Assembly: GCA_039621445.1 (NCBI GenBank)
Contig: CP154956.1
Span: 48,465,291 to 48,529,290, forward strand
Direction: 5' to 3'
DNA length: 64,000 bases
Origin: Euglena gracilis
Lineage: Eukaryota; Euglenida; Euglenophyceae; Euglenales
The notes below the pieces were generated by a model. That model had not been told where the DNA came from and did no database searches. It saw only the letters and a program-made list of their open reading frames with translations. A program made the position numbers and the translations under genes. Shown one piece after another: positions 33,137 to 44,511 of this stretch; the stretch's first letter is position 1, and each line of letters starts with the position of its first letter.

Positions 33137-33895
33137 CGAAAAGCCAGTCTCGTCAATGAGGGTCTCGTGTTTGCAAAGCCACCAGGTAACGTACATGCGG
33201 GGGCAAACAGTGCAAGGTTCAAAAGGATCAAATGAAGCTTAATGAGACAACGTTTTTGGTTCAGCCCTGGCAAAGCCCGGACCCATAACCTATCTTATGC
33301 CTGTACATATTTGCACAGGTGGTTGTGCGTTCTGGGTTGTACGTCGGCAACCCAGAGCATTTGCATCCCCCCAATAACCCGGCCCAAAATATGACTCGCC
33401 CAAAACAAGATCCCCTGCTGATTTTCAGCAAAAAAAAAAAAACATCCAAAAGCTACCCCCCACAGGAAGACCCGCCCTCGGGGTTTTTGGGAAATTTCCT
33501 CCAAAACTCTAAAAATGCCCCCAAATGGGCAATTTTTGATTTTTTTTAAATATTGCCATTTTTTAGTGGTTGGAACCGGCAATTTTTTGAGGCAATTTTT
33601 GCTCATTGCCAAAAATCATGCTTCTTAAATCTATTTTGCACCCTCCTGCGGGATCTTTCGCAGCTAAATTTTTTATGAAAAAAATCCTGAAAGTGCTCCA
33701 AAAATCTCTTCGGGGTTTAAGCAATGAACCCAAAAAAGTCAACCTGGTGTCTCATACTTTTGGGGGGAGATAGATTCGCCCAGCATGTTCAAAGAGTGCT
33801 TGTTCCAAGTGGACTGATTTTTCCCCTTCTCGCACTGGTGAGGATTATTGACAAATGCATGAGGCCAACATCCTGTTTTTGAATGATCGCCGCAG

Positions 33896-34080
33896 AGGCC
33901 AGCCTCCTGGTTCAGGCTGGCCATCATCGGCATCCTGTGCACGCTGCTGCCCGCCCTGGCCTTCCTGGGCGAGCCTTTGTTCCGCTTCCTGGTGTACGTG
34001 TTCACCGGCCAGGGGCCAGGCCGAGCGGGCCCACCACGGGCCCTTGTGCTCATCGCCCAGCCCAGGGTTGCTGACCCCTG
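33896..34080 (+). CDS. Multi-pass membrane protein exon 1
   Basis: GATCGCCGCAG opens RPASWFRLAIIGILCTLLPA, then LAFLGEPLFRFLVYVFTGQ. This holds one or two hydrophobic helices in high-GC sequence. The 3' boundary is uncertain. A second candidate frame (EVIWPIVIALKPVFEAAGYA..., ending in TGA at 34,218) overlaps the downstream end, so alternative 3' ends are possible. No family recognised. Confidence 0.5.
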
Positions 34081-34737
34081 CGTCCCGAAGTTATCTGGCC
34101 CATCGTCATTGCGTTGAAGCCAGTGTTTGAGGCCGCCGGCTACGCCGTATGCGTGCTTCTTGACGTCCGCGGAGACGTTGCCCAAGTTTTAGTGGAACAC
34201 AACAATCAGCAGAAGTGACAGAGAGCATGCGGCCTTGGAAAAGGAGAAGTCAAAGGACAAAGAGAAAAAAGAGAGCTTTGATTTGCCTATCCCCCCTCTG
34301 GAGTGAAGAGTGCAAGAAATACCAAGAAAAATATCATTTTCTGACGCTTTATGGCCAACAATTTTGTTTTATGGCTTTGAACTTCTGTGTCCAGATTGAA
34401 TGTTGTGGAAAATTTGTGCAGTGAAATTTTGGAGATTGGTTTTCAAACCTGAAAGTCACCCCTGAAGTGTTAGCACATACAGGCCCAAAGGTTTTGAGCA
34501 GACACACAGGTCATGAAGTTCCGCCAAAACAGAAGACTGGGGTTTTTTATTTTAGGGGACAGTTTAACAGGTAAAAATTCTGGTTCAAAATGCTATTTAT
34601 TTGCAGAAATGATCCCATTGGCACAGGAAATGTCGAAAATGCAACTTTGGTGAAAATGGGGGGGCTTTGGGTTTCCTTTGTCTTTCCACAAGAACAAGAA
34701 AGAGCACATCCCTGTTGTTTTTTTTTGCACGCCGCAG

Positions 34738-34858
34738 GGGGCATACGTGTTGGCGGTGGAGGCGTACCGGTACCCCCCGGACGTGTACTCCATGCTCAGC
34801 GTGTGGCTGGCGGTGTCCTCCTCCGCCGCCTTCCTAGTGCTGTTCCTGTACACCTCCA
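34738..34858 (+). CDS. Multi-pass membrane protein exon 2 (phase 0/1)
   Basis: TTTTGCACGCCGCAG opens GAYVLAVEAYRYPPDVYSML, then SVWLAVSSSAAFLVLFLYTS, to TCCA|GTGTGT: a short loop then one clear membrane helix. The carried base joins in frame to exon 3. Confidence 0.6.
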
Positions 34859-35030
34859 GTGTGTGCCCCTGCCATCCATTTCCTTGAACCCTGGGTGGCC
34901 CCGCCTGGTGATGTCTGGGGATGTGGCATTTTGAGGGTGGTGGGTTTGGGCCTCTTGATCCCTCCCTTCTTTGGGGCACTGCTTGTCCAGAAGCCGTGCA
35001 TGCCGGAAAAATTTTTGAGGGGTTCGCCGT

Positions 35031-35518
35031 CAGGGAAAATCTTAAGCCTGAGGGTACCCTACCCCCCGGGGGGGGTCCAGCCAGCCAGCAGCTCAAATCC
35101 AGCCAGCAGCCCAAATCCGGGCTGGGAGCCCCCCCCCATGGGGGTCGAGTGAAATAAATTCGGGTCCAGCCCGGCCGGAGGCCGGGCCAGCCGGCCGAAG
35201 GCCGGGCCAGCCGGCTGCAGGCTGGCCAGCCAACTGGGCTGCCCAGCTCACTTATCCCTGCATTTTTCCCCTCATCACAGCCCCTCCATCACAGCCCCCC
35301 AGCCTTGATCTAGCTCCACCCATCAAAATGTCGAAAATGGCAAAAATGTGTCAGAAAATTTTGTTTTTCTTCGACCCAGCCCAGCCCAGCCCAGCCCCGG
35401 ACCCCCTCCCCCCACCCCCGGGGGGGGGGGGTCCAGCCAGCAGCTCATTTCCAGTCAGCAGCCTTTTTGCCAGCCGAAGGCTGGACCTCCCCCCCGGGGT
35501 TCCTTAAGAAATTCCCTG
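35031..35518. mobile_element. hAT-like element, 488 bp, 8-bp TSD TTCGCCGT
   Basis: Left end CAGGGAAAATCTTAAGCC and right end CCTTAAGAAATTCCCTG; TTCGCCGT is directly repeated at 35,023-35,030 and 35,519-35,526. The interior matches the ends of the 2.1-kb element at 10,794-12,914 (GTCCAGCCAGCAGCTCA modules, CCGGCCGAAGGCCGGGCC, TCTAGCTCCA), so it is an internally deleted member of the same family. It lies wholly inside the intron between exons 2 and 3. Confidence 0.9.
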
Positions 35519-35641
35519 TTCGCCGTTTTGGGGCTTTTTTGTTGGGGGGGGTGAGTGGGTGGTTAACTGGTTTCAACAAAATGCGTGTGTGCCCAAGGTT
35601 AAACCCCCCCAATAAGACCGGTCCCCTCGGACTTTTCCCAG

Positions 35642-35830
35642 GAGAGCACGCCCCATCCTCGGGGGACCACAAGGAAGCGTTCGCCTCCCTCACTCACCTC
35701 CTCCTGGCCTTCGTCCTGGTCCCTCACGCCGCCTGCCTCCGGTCCAGCCTTCTGGGCTTCCTGGCTGTGGCCGCCCTCTGCGGCGCGCTGGGCTTCTCTG
35801 TGGCCTGCTACGGCCTGTGCTGGGCCCTCG
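35642..35830 (+). CDS. Multi-pass membrane protein exon 3 (phase 1/1)
   Basis: GGACTTTTCCCAG opens EHAPSSGDHKEAFASLTHLL, then LAFVLVPHAACLRSSLLGFL and a segment ending YGLCWALG, to CTCG|GTGTGC. Two or three hydrophobic helices. Both boundaries leave one base over, matching exons 2 and 4. Confidence 0.65.
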
Positions 35831-35934
35831 GTGTGCGGGCAGCGCAGTCTCCATCTGTTTGCCCTGAGCCCGCCTCCGGCGTCTACTGGATTGGTATGCC
35901 AGCCTCACCTGCTGTGGCACTCCCCTTCACGCAG

Positions 35935-36054
35935 GCTTCGAGGATGGCCCCACGATGCTGCGGGCGGGGGCGGCGTGCTTCCTGCTGAATGTGACCTTCA
36001 TGGGTTTGCGGGTCTTCAACGTACCTGCCGACATCTTGAAGCCCTTCGCAAGCG
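35935..36054 (+). CDS. Multi-pass membrane protein exon 4 (phase 1/1)
   Basis: CCCCTTCACGCAG opens FEDGPTMLRAGAACFLLNVT, then FMGLRVFNVPADILKPFAS, to AGCG|GTGTCA. One helix plus a loop. In frame with exon 3 (...WALG-FEDG...). Confidence 0.65.
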
Positions 36055-36079
36055 GTGTCAGCCTCCTCATGCGAATCCT

Positions 36080-37974
36080 GAGCAGGGGCTTTCTTAAGCT
36101 GGGGGTGACCCCACCCCCTTGGGGAATCCAGCCAGCCAGCCAGATCCAGCCAGCCAGCCAGCACTTTTTTCCCAGTCAGCAGCTCCCAGCCGGGGGACCC
36201 CCAGGGCTGCGGACCCAATGGGGGGTTTGGTCCGCAAAAATAAAGTTGGGGCCAGCCAGCCCGGCAAAGCCAGTCCGGACCGAAAGAGTCCTCGGCATAG
36301 AACGCCGAATTTTTTTGAAAAAAATTGAGTTCAAAAATGGCCCAAAATGACATTTTTGAGGGGTTTGGTTGGCACTTCTCAGTCAAAAAAATTGACTGAA
36401 AAATGCTAACACCGCTGGGTGCAGGCTTTTTTTTGCCTGTTTTGGGGGTCCCAGCCACCGCTGTTTTTCCCGCCAGCACCTTCTTCCAGCCAGCCTGCAG
36501 GCCCCCCCAGGGTCCTTTAAAAAACCCGAGAGAAATGTGCAAGGACCCGTTTCTGGTTCCAGAGAAGGAATGGGTTTACAAGGGAGGTGGATATTAAGGG
36601 TGGCGGGATCATTGGGAAATGTTTTTGATATTTTTGATGTTCTGCATCAAAATATGCCAGAATCTCTCGAGGAGACACAGCCATTTTTAAACAATATTTT
36701 TCGCCAATTGTTTTTGACATATTTTCAGATGTCTAAAAAAGCAGGGGCAACTTTGAGATAAACAGTGAATCAAATCAAATTTTGATTCCTATTTTTTTAA
36801 AAAAAAAGTTGCGAATCAAATTCACTGAATTATTTTTACAGGATTGATTATTGAGATTTGTTCCTTTTTTTTACCGAAGCCATTTGAATAATTTTTTAAA
36901 CAGCATTTATTTAATTCATATAGGAAGTTCACAAAGGATGCGAAAATGCCATGATATATTGGTGGAAATTAAAGTTGCTTAAGAAACCCCAAATGTGTAA
37001 ATTCAGCAAAGCTTTTGATGCCTTTTGGAAGGGGGTTTCCAAAGACCTGAGGTGAGGTTGGACGGGGGGATGAAGAAATTTAAATCTGCAAAGTTTCAGC
37101 AATTTCCGCAATTTTCCTCTATTTCAGCAATCCCAAAAATTTTCCGCATTTTTTTCTGCAGGTTTTTTCCTTTCCTCCCTCAGTCCTCATCGTTTTGAAA
37201 TGGAAGGCACAATGATTTCCGGCTGTTTTCCAATGGTTCTCTAGGGAATGCAGGTCCGTTTTTTTTTGCTGGTTCTTTGCAAAATTTGCAAAGTTTTGCA
37301 ATTTTGGGGTTTTTTTTGGCTTTTTCTGTAATTTTTTTTATTTCTGCCGGGGAAAAAAATATTTTTGAAACCAGCTTTGAAATTGTCTTTGAACAAAATT
37401 TTCCTTAAGACAAAATTGTCGTCAAATTTTTGTCATTTTTAGTTTTTTCTGCGCAAATTTTCTTTTTTTTGGAATTGGCATCTTCCCAATATTGCTAAAG
37501 ACATGTGTTTAAATGTTTGGATTTTTTTGCGAGAAAAGTGGTTGAAAAACCATTCACCAACATTGCAAGAGCAAAAGAAGTCTGAGAGGAGGTGATGTTT
37601 TCAGGTTCTTTCCATCAGCAATGTGTACACTCGTGATATCAGTTTTTCTTCAGTTTTCCCTAATTTCCCACAGTTTTTCTACAATTTTCTTGAAGGCCTC
37701 CAATATTAATTTGCCTCTTCCCCTGGGTTTGCTGTGGTGGCCTGACAATAATAATAAATAATAATTTATTATTATAATAATAATAAATAATAATGGCCTG
37801 ACATCCCTCTCTGCATCTGGGGGAAGGGTGGAGCTGCAAATCATTCCCAAAGTGACCAAAAAAATCCCGTTCCTCGACAGAGTTGACCATCTTTTTCTGC
37901 CAAGTCCCAATCATCAGGACTCCCCCCCACAACCAGCCACCTTCTGGCCAACCCTCGTCGCTCTACTGCTGCAG
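36080..37974. other. Large intron with repeat remnants
   Basis: It starts with a CAGGGGCTTTCTTAAGC end (36,083) like that of the hAT-like elements. The matching right end is degraded (near 36,515-36,530) and no duplication was found. CCAGCCAGC modules follow, then AT-rich sequence and a (TAA)n/(TTA)n inverted tract at 37,745-37,793. Confidence 0.5.
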
Positions 37975-38060
37975 GAGTCGGAGTCATCTGCGGAGTCGTC
38001 TACTTCCTCAGCCTGCTCATTTTCTCCAGCCGGTTCTCGCGATGCAGCGGCGAGTACTGG
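37975..38060 (+). CDS. Multi-pass membrane protein exon 5 (phase 1/0)
   Basis: GCTCTACTGCTGCAG opens GVGVICGVVYFLSLLIFSSR, then FSRCSGEYW, to TGG|GTGCGT. One strong membrane helix followed by a basic loop. In frame with exon 4. Confidence 0.65.
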
Positions 38061-38192
38061 GTGCGTGCAGAGCTGCTGTCTTGCTGCAGCGATGGGGATT
38101 CTCCCTCTTCGCGACACGCCTCATCCCACAGGTACATTGGCAAGGAACAAAGGAACTGCGGCCTCTCCTCAGCTCTTCCCAGTCCCGGAGAG

Positions 38193-38316
38193 CGCCGCTC
38201 AGCGGACAGGCCCTGGGCCCGGCAGCTGCCCATGTGCTTCTCCCTCCTCCTGTTCGTGTTGGTCGGCAACGCGTATCACATCCGCAGCGTGGCCAACACG
38301 GCCACCACCTTTGCGG
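38193..38316 (+). CDS. Multi-pass membrane protein exon 6 (phase 0/1)
   Basis: After CCCGGAGAG the frame reads RRSADRPWARQLPMCFSLLL, then FVLVGNAYHIRSVANTATTF, to GCGG|GTTTGT. The hydrophobic stretch MCFSLLLFVLVG is a membrane helix. The phase-0 acceptor is not ideal (GAGAG rather than YAG); a better CCCAG 12 bases upstream is out of phase unless exon 5 ends differently. No stop codon, so the gene should continue, but no later exon was recognised. Confidence 0.5.
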
Positions 38317-38319
38317 GTT

Positions 38320-39804
38320 TGTGACACAACGTGGACCATCAAGGGGTCACAATGAAGCGTTACGTTCCAGGCTCTTGTCCTCCGCCTTGCATTCAAACTT
38401 CTCCCTCCTAAAGTTGCTCTCGGACGCCAGTTTGTGGCCTTGCCCCCCCCCAATTTCGGGGGCTTTTGATTATGATGGTTCATTAGTGATGGGGCCAAGT
38501 GCAACGGATCCGTTGCATTTGGCCTGGCACCCAAAGCTGTCCTGCTCCCCTCCTTGCTTTCAATATTTTATTCAACTCTTGGCTCCAGGCCAAGCAATGG
38601 GGGGGGGAACAGAAATGGGTGCCCTCCGTTTCTTTTGCTTTGCACCACGAGCTTTAGGTCTGACCAGATCTGCCCCTCCGGGGGGTAGGGCACATGGCCA
38701 AAGTGTCTGGGCACTCAGCCAAGGTGCTCCGGTGCTGAAGGGCCCACAGACCGGAAGTCCTGGGCCGTTTCTCCCTGTTTTTTTTTTGGTCCATACCCTG
38801 CCACGCACACCCCCCCCCCTTTGGATTGTCCCTCCCTCCCTTCGGGGGTTGGTCAATTTCCCCCTGGCTTTGAACACCAGCCAAACAAGCGAGCCCAGAT
38901 CTTTGTCGGGTCCGTTGATGAAGAATGGGCTTTGAGGAAATTTCTTGGATCCCCACTTGTCACGGACGAACCGCTTGCAGTCGCTCGATGGGTTGGTTGT
39001 TTTGGACCAAATTGCCAGCTGTGGCTCTGGCCAGTCAGTCTGAGAGGTCTCCTCCACACAAAGTGCACTGTACCACACTTCCTCTTTCCCCTCTGCTCAA
39101 TAAACAGTTGTGGCATACCCCCCCCCCTTCGAGACTGACAGAGCGCCAAAGCAATAACAACCACCAACATTAGAACAGTAACAAAATAATTAACCCCTTT
39201 TTCCTTTTTGATGGTTGACCTGGGGTTGGCCTGGGGATGGTTGACCATCTTTGTCCCTTTTCCTGCAGTGTTGTATTGTGTAGAGAAGTACGCCGATCAT
39301 TCCAGTGCTATCCATTCCATTCCAGCAAAGTTCGCCACCAACAATACATATCAGAACTTTAAGTGATCCATCGGTGGGACCGGTGGGGTCTCACCGAGAG
39401 GATTCCCCCACGCAGGAGGTTTTCCTCTATATCCATGCAAAACACTGATCAATTTGGGACCAAAACTTACCCCCAGAAGTGATAGCCCCCCGTAAAACTC
39501 TGATTCCCGTCATCATTCTGTGTACCATTTTCCTTGCTTGTACCATTTGACATGCTTGCCAACAATCAGTCTGGCCGATGCAAGAAACAGGACAAGATGC
39601 CCCCCTTGGCCGGTTGAAGAATGCTAATTTGCTCAGCACCGGAATGCTTGGGAATGGGCCTCATCGCTGCAATGGGGCCCCGCTGCTGTCTGCTGGTTTG
39701 TGGGCCAGGCTGTTCCTTGGGTGGGTCCCTCCATTCTCCAAGGCAACGGGAGAAAGTTTGTATCGCCCCTGACCAAAAAGAGACAAACAGCGAGCACTCC
39801 ACCC
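38320..39804. other. No recognisable exon
   Basis: Contains C/G-run repeats at 38,640-38,880 and otherwise unremarkable sequence. The downstream exons of the membrane-protein gene may be here but could not be identified. Confidence 0.4.
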
Positions 39805-39921
39805 CAGAGTTTGATATAAGGAGGGCGTATATGGTTTAGGTGGGGGGGTGTCCCCCCACCCCCCCCTGGCCCGCAGGGGGTGGGGTCCGGACCCCCCCAG
39901 CTGTCCTTATATCGAACCCTG
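39805..39921. mobile_element. hAT-like MITE, 117 bp, 8-bp TSD CTCCACCC
   Basis: Left end CAGAGTTTGATATAAGGA, right end TCCTTATATCGAACCCTG, flanked by CTCCACCC at 39,797-39,804 and 39,922-39,929. It is a short sister of 23,583-23,983: the ends match almost exactly and the middle 280 bases are absent. Between the TIRs are only GGTTTAGGTGGGGGGGTGTC-type G/C runs. Confidence 0.9.
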
Positions 39922-41973
39922 CTCCACCCCCCTCGATACATACGCTCTTTAACTCTTTGCTTGATTGCTTTCATGCCATGAATCATTTGAATTTGAGTTT
40001 TCTTTGGATACACCAGGTTGATTCAATTTGAATATTTATTTTTAGGGGAGTGTTCAATTCATTCAAGGTTTTTTTGGGGGGAGATGAACCTCATGTTTTG
40101 TTCAGCACCGTCACATGCCACTCTCTCTCTCTCTCTTCCCCTCTCCCCTCCCTCTCTCTATGGTGCGTGCATGTGTTGGTGTGAGTGAGTGGTTGGGTGG
40201 GTGGGTGGGAGGGTGGGTGGGTGGGTGAGTGAAGGCGCGCGCGTGTGTGTGTGTGTGTGTGCACGGCAGGCTGTTTTTTAAGGTGGTGCCGACCCCACCC
40301 CGGGGGGGGGGGGGTGCCTGCCTGGGCAGGCACTCCAAGGCACTCCGGACCCCCCCTCCCCCGGGGCTGGTAAAAAAAACAGCCTGCTGCGTGCGTGTGT
40401 GCAAAGGTGTGTGCACGTGTGGCCCCCCGAAATGGGACCTCCCTCAAAAAAAGACCCCCAAAACATAGGACCCAGCCAGTTCTCTTTATGCATTCAAGAA
40501 GATTTTTGGAAGAATGGAAAAATATACCCAAATAGGTGACTTTTTGGTAAATGAATAGTCATTTATAATTTGGTTTGAATAATAGGTGGGCAGGCTTCTC
40601 TCCAAGTCAGAAGGCCCCCAGGGGGGGGACGGGTCCCCGTCCTGTACCCCCCCCCCGGGGGGGTACTGGACCGAAGGCCCGTGTATGGGTTTCGGAGCGA
40701 AGCGCCGAAGCCAAAAAATTTTTGGGAAATGCATTTTGACGGCCCGATTTTTTTGGGGGGGAGGTATCCCCTCCCCGGGTGGGGTCCCTCCCCTGGTTGG
40801 GTGGGTTGGGGGGACCCTCCCCCCAGCGGTCTGTTTAAAGAAGCCCATGTTTAAAAAATAGTGTTTTCGAGACCTTTTTTAAAAGTATTTTGGAACTCTC
40901 CCGAAATATTTCCCTCCGGGAGAAGTTTTTTTCAGCCAACATTTTCACCAAAAAATCCACCCCCCCCCCTCCAAAATGAGACCCCCTTTCGGATTTTCAG
41001 CAATGAACCCCCAAAGAAGACCCAATGATTGGGGGTTAGCTCCTTTGTTTTTTTCACAAAGCTCACAAGGAGTGCATCAAATTGGCTTCTGATTGCTTTC
41101 TTGATTGCTTGCTTTCTTGTTTGTTTTCCTTTGTGGCACAGTTCGAAACGAGTTGATTCCTCACAAAAAAGTGTGCTCGATTCAATGTGTGGCATGCGGG
41201 TTGCTGAAATTTGGGGATCCTTCCCAAACAGGCGGAACAAACTGTTGTTGGGAGCTTTGTATTGTATTTCGCTGCGACCAAGATGTCGTCAAAAGCCAGA
41301 GAGGGGACCCCACCCTGGTCAGTCAGGTCTTTGGGCAGGGTTTGATGTCAGGAGGGTGTTTGGGGTGGAGGAGATGGGATGGGCAGGGTGTGCACCTCAA
41401 ACCCAGGACCCCATCAAAAAAGGTCGCATTGCCTCCGAATTTTTCTGCATTTTTGCCATTTTTTTTTGCCCAAAAACTATCCAAAATGGCATTTTCAGCC
41501 GGGTGGGGGGGTTTTCGGCCCGGCGCTGTGCAACAGTCCAAAACCAGTCACCCGGACCATGCCACTGTTTAGGTGGGGGGTCCCCCCTGGACCAGGGGGT
41601 CTCACCCCCCCCCCCGCCCTTTTGTCGAACCTTGTCTTTGGGTCCACCCAGCAGCTTTCCTTCTCACCCATTATGGAGCTGTTGAGGTTGTGGTTTTTTT
41701 TTCCACAGTCAAAATACGCATTTTGTTGTTATAAAGTTTCCATTGTTCTTCTGAGGATTGCGTGAAAGTGCCTGGAATTGACATATATCACAACACACCA
41801 TTGAAAGTCCAACATTTCGCTTCACATCCATTTTATTGATATCATTTGGATTCTTCCTTTAAAAACTCAGGCTTATTGTTAATTTTTTATTTTTACAATT
41901 TCATCATTGTTTAGCTACCACATCAGCTGACAGTGGCTTTGGGGAGGCAAATTCTTGCGGAATTCCATTTCCC
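39922..41973. other. Repeat-rich non-coding stretch
   Basis: A (TC)n and (GGGT)n/(GT)n tract at 40,118-40,260; a CAGG-ended MITE; a G/C-run block at 40,590-40,850 with CTTCGGAGCGAAGCGCCGAAG-like symmetry; and, at 41,430-41,640, sequence related to the interior and right half of the MITE at 23,583 (TCACCCGGACC, GCCACTGTTTAGGT). No gene supported. Confidence 0.5.
40267..40386. mobile_element. CAGGC-ended MITE, 120 bp
   Basis: Left end CAGGCTGTTTTTTAAGG and right end TAAAAAAAACAGCCTG form a TIR of about 15 bp. C/G runs and GGCAGGCACTCC modules lie between. It sits in a GT-rich microsatellite; flanking octamers no longer match. Confidence 0.65.
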
Positions 41974-43548
41974 CAGGTGTGGCCCCAAAATGGAACCCCC
42001 CCCCCCCAGTGCCAAACGGTAGACTGGGGGGGGGGGGGGAGTGGGCAGTTGGCCGCTAGTCGGCCGACTACCCAATTGGTCGGTAGCTAGTCGGCGAGAC
42101 GGGAGGGGGGGGGGGGTAGTGGGTAGTCAGCCGACTAGTCGGCCGACTACCCACTCTGATGTGTTAACGGGTCAAAGCCGCCGACTTTTAAGCCCCCACC
42201 CCCGGGAAAAAACTTTTGTCCAAATCACCTCAACACCAGTCAAACTCACCCAAATGGCTCCAGAACCCCCCAATCGGGGGTGAACATGCAAAAAAAAATT
42301 GAGGGGAAAATGTCCATTTTGGGCCACTTTTGGCAAAAGAACACCTCTCCCCATTGGATTTTCAATATAAGTCAAAATTTGCACAAAAAGGACTTAGCCC
42401 TCCAAGTATATTGCCAACATAGAAGGGATTTTGTTATTTGAGGGGGGGTGCGGGGGCGGAGCCCCCCCCCCCCCTGCCTATGCCAAAGTGAGCCACAAAA
42501 ACGGCTTAGCCCCCGAGTATGTTGCCAGCACAGAAGGGATTTGCTCGGATGGGGGTGGAGGGGGGAGTTTTCTGCCTCTCGTGATGCAGAATGCTTGCAT
42601 TTCTAAAGGATTTTCATGTAATCCCTGTTTCATCATTGGTTTTTTACCCCTCCGGACCCCCATCATCATGGCCCACCGACCCCCACCGACCAAAGATTTC
42701 TATCTGGGGGTGTTTATTTAGGTGTAAGACATTTATTTGGTCCCAGCGGACAATTTCCAGGTGATTTGGGCCCGCCACAGACCATTTTTATGACCACCGA
42801 CTAGCCACCGACTAGTTTGCATAGGATTTTCTTCATGGGGGGGGGGGCTTAAAAGTCGGCGGTTTGGACCCGTTAGTGCATTAGAGTGGGTATTTTGCCG
42901 ACTAGTCGGCCGACTACTGGCAGTGGCTGAAAACTCCCCCCCCCTAGGGCCGCATTTTTCGGACCATTTCAGGGGGGGGGATTTCGGACCCCTGGGAGCT
43001 TAAGCCCCGGCCGTGTCACAGAGAACCATGGAATCTGAACCTAAGATGGACATAGCACCTGTTGGTGCACGAAACTCAAATATGGCTGTTTGTTGAAGAC
43101 CATTTTGCATTGGACTACAACATTTGTTTCATGATGGTTCACAAGGACAAAAAATCGCTACCACAGCATGTATAAAAAAAGGAATTCCTTCCAAAAAGCC
43201 CTTGCCTTGCGCCTTTGTTGACTTTTTTTTGGAGGGGGGACCGGGCTTTTTCAAGGGGAGGGGAAATTTTCGGACCCCTGGAAGCATAAGGTAGAACTGC
43301 CAAAATCTGGCCGATTTGAGGGGGAGGGGGAATTTTCGGGGGGGAAGTTTTCAGCCACTGCCAGTACCCACTACCCCCCCCACCCCATCTCGCCGACTAG
43401 TTACCGACCAGGCCTAGTCAACCGACCAATTGGGTAGTCGGCCGACTAGTTGGCCGACTACCCACTCCCCCCCCCCCCCAGTCTACCGCCATGCCCCCCC
43501 CCCCTGTGGATCAGCCGACAGGGGGGTGACGGTGCTGGCTTCCCCCTG
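41974..43548. mobile_element. Possible hAT-like element with nested inverted repeats
   Basis: Outer ends CAGGTGTGGCCCC and the reverse complement of its relative (…TTCCCCCTG) are flanked by CATTTCCC and CATTTGCA (6 of 8 identical). Inside is a strong inverted repeat, 42,017-43,488, starting CGGTAGACTGGGG and ending CCCCAGTCTACCG. Within that, arms at 42,115-42,197 and 42,840-42,920 share TAGTCGGCCGACTACC, GGGTCAAAGCCGCCGACTTT and TTAAGCCCCC. No ORF of substance. The outer boundary is the least certain part. Confidence 0.55.
42017..43488. repeat. Nested foldback, TAGTCGGCCGACTA family
   Basis: The perfect palindrome CTAGTCGGCCGACTAG and variants occur at about 42,055, 42,133, 42,900, 43,390-43,400 and 43,437. 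They make several alternative hairpins between the two ends. Confidence 0.8.
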
Positions 43549-43839
43549 CATTTGCATCCAACCACAGGAATGGGTCAGGCAGCAGGCTTTTCTTTCAACC
43601 AAGATGTTTTTCTGCCATCTGTGATGACGACTCTCTGGCTCCGATGTACCTTCACAGCCACCCAGACATCATTGTTGCAATCATGGAAGCCGTGCAAGGG
43701 AAGGATTTGGTCTGATTCAGTTTGGGCAGCCTTTGTTTCCTAACCCCCCTTTTATAATTGCAACGCAATCAATTCCGCAAAACGTGCTTGAAACAGCATG
43801 CAACTAACCAAACGGAGGCTGTTTTATTTACAGACTGGT

Positions 43840-44420
43840 GCAGGATACCTCAGGTAACCGGGGGAGAAAAAAATGTATTTTGAATGTATTCAACGGAAAT
43901 TATTTCTAAAAGAAACTGATATAGTCCAACAAGTTGGAAACAGGACGGAGGTATCATACTTCTTTGAGGAAAATGGACAAAGGAGAGACTCCAAGGGCGA
44001 AGCAAAAAAAAAGGTGTTTTGAGGACTCACAAACATGAAAACCTGGGGTGCACCTGTCGAAGGTTTTGCAGACCTGACCAGAAGGTTTGGAGGGCAAACA
44101 AGTGCTTTGTCCTTGGTATTTTCGTGCCGTGAAGATTTCCTCTCATCGAATCATCGAAGAAAAACAAAGCATAAAGGCCGACGGTGGCCATCAACAAGGA
44201 ACAGGGGAGGGTCCCATGGGACCCCCCTCCCCCGTCGAGTTGCGAACTCAACCGGACCAGTTGAGTTCGGGGGGGGGGGGGTCCGGGGTCTGGATTGGCC
44301 AGGACCAGGTACAGGGGGGGGGGGGGGGGGGGGGGGGGCCGGGACCCCCCCTGTCGAGCTCCGAACTCAACCAAACAAGTGGGGGGTGGTTTGGGACCCA
44401 AACTCGACTGTCTAGCCTCC
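43840..44420. repeat. G/C-run repeat with GAACTCAACC modules
   Basis: GTCGAGTTGCGAACTCAACC (44,236-44,256) and GTCGAGCTCCGAACTCAACC (44,354-44,374) flank a long G run. GTTGAGTTCGG and AACTCGACTG are inverted partners. Open frames here are artefacts of the G runs. Confidence 0.6.
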
Positions 44421-44511
44421 CAAGGGCGTTGTTCGGTTTGTGTTTCCACCTCCACCGCCGCTTGCGTTATGAGCCTTTTGTACCCTGGCCACATTTCCCT
44501 CAGTCGAGTTC

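Noticed and set aside
36083-36530. Fourth CTTAAG-type hAT-like element
   Set aside because: The left end CAGGGGCTTTCTTAAGC is good, but the right end is degraded and no octamer duplication was found, so it is only mentioned as a remnant.
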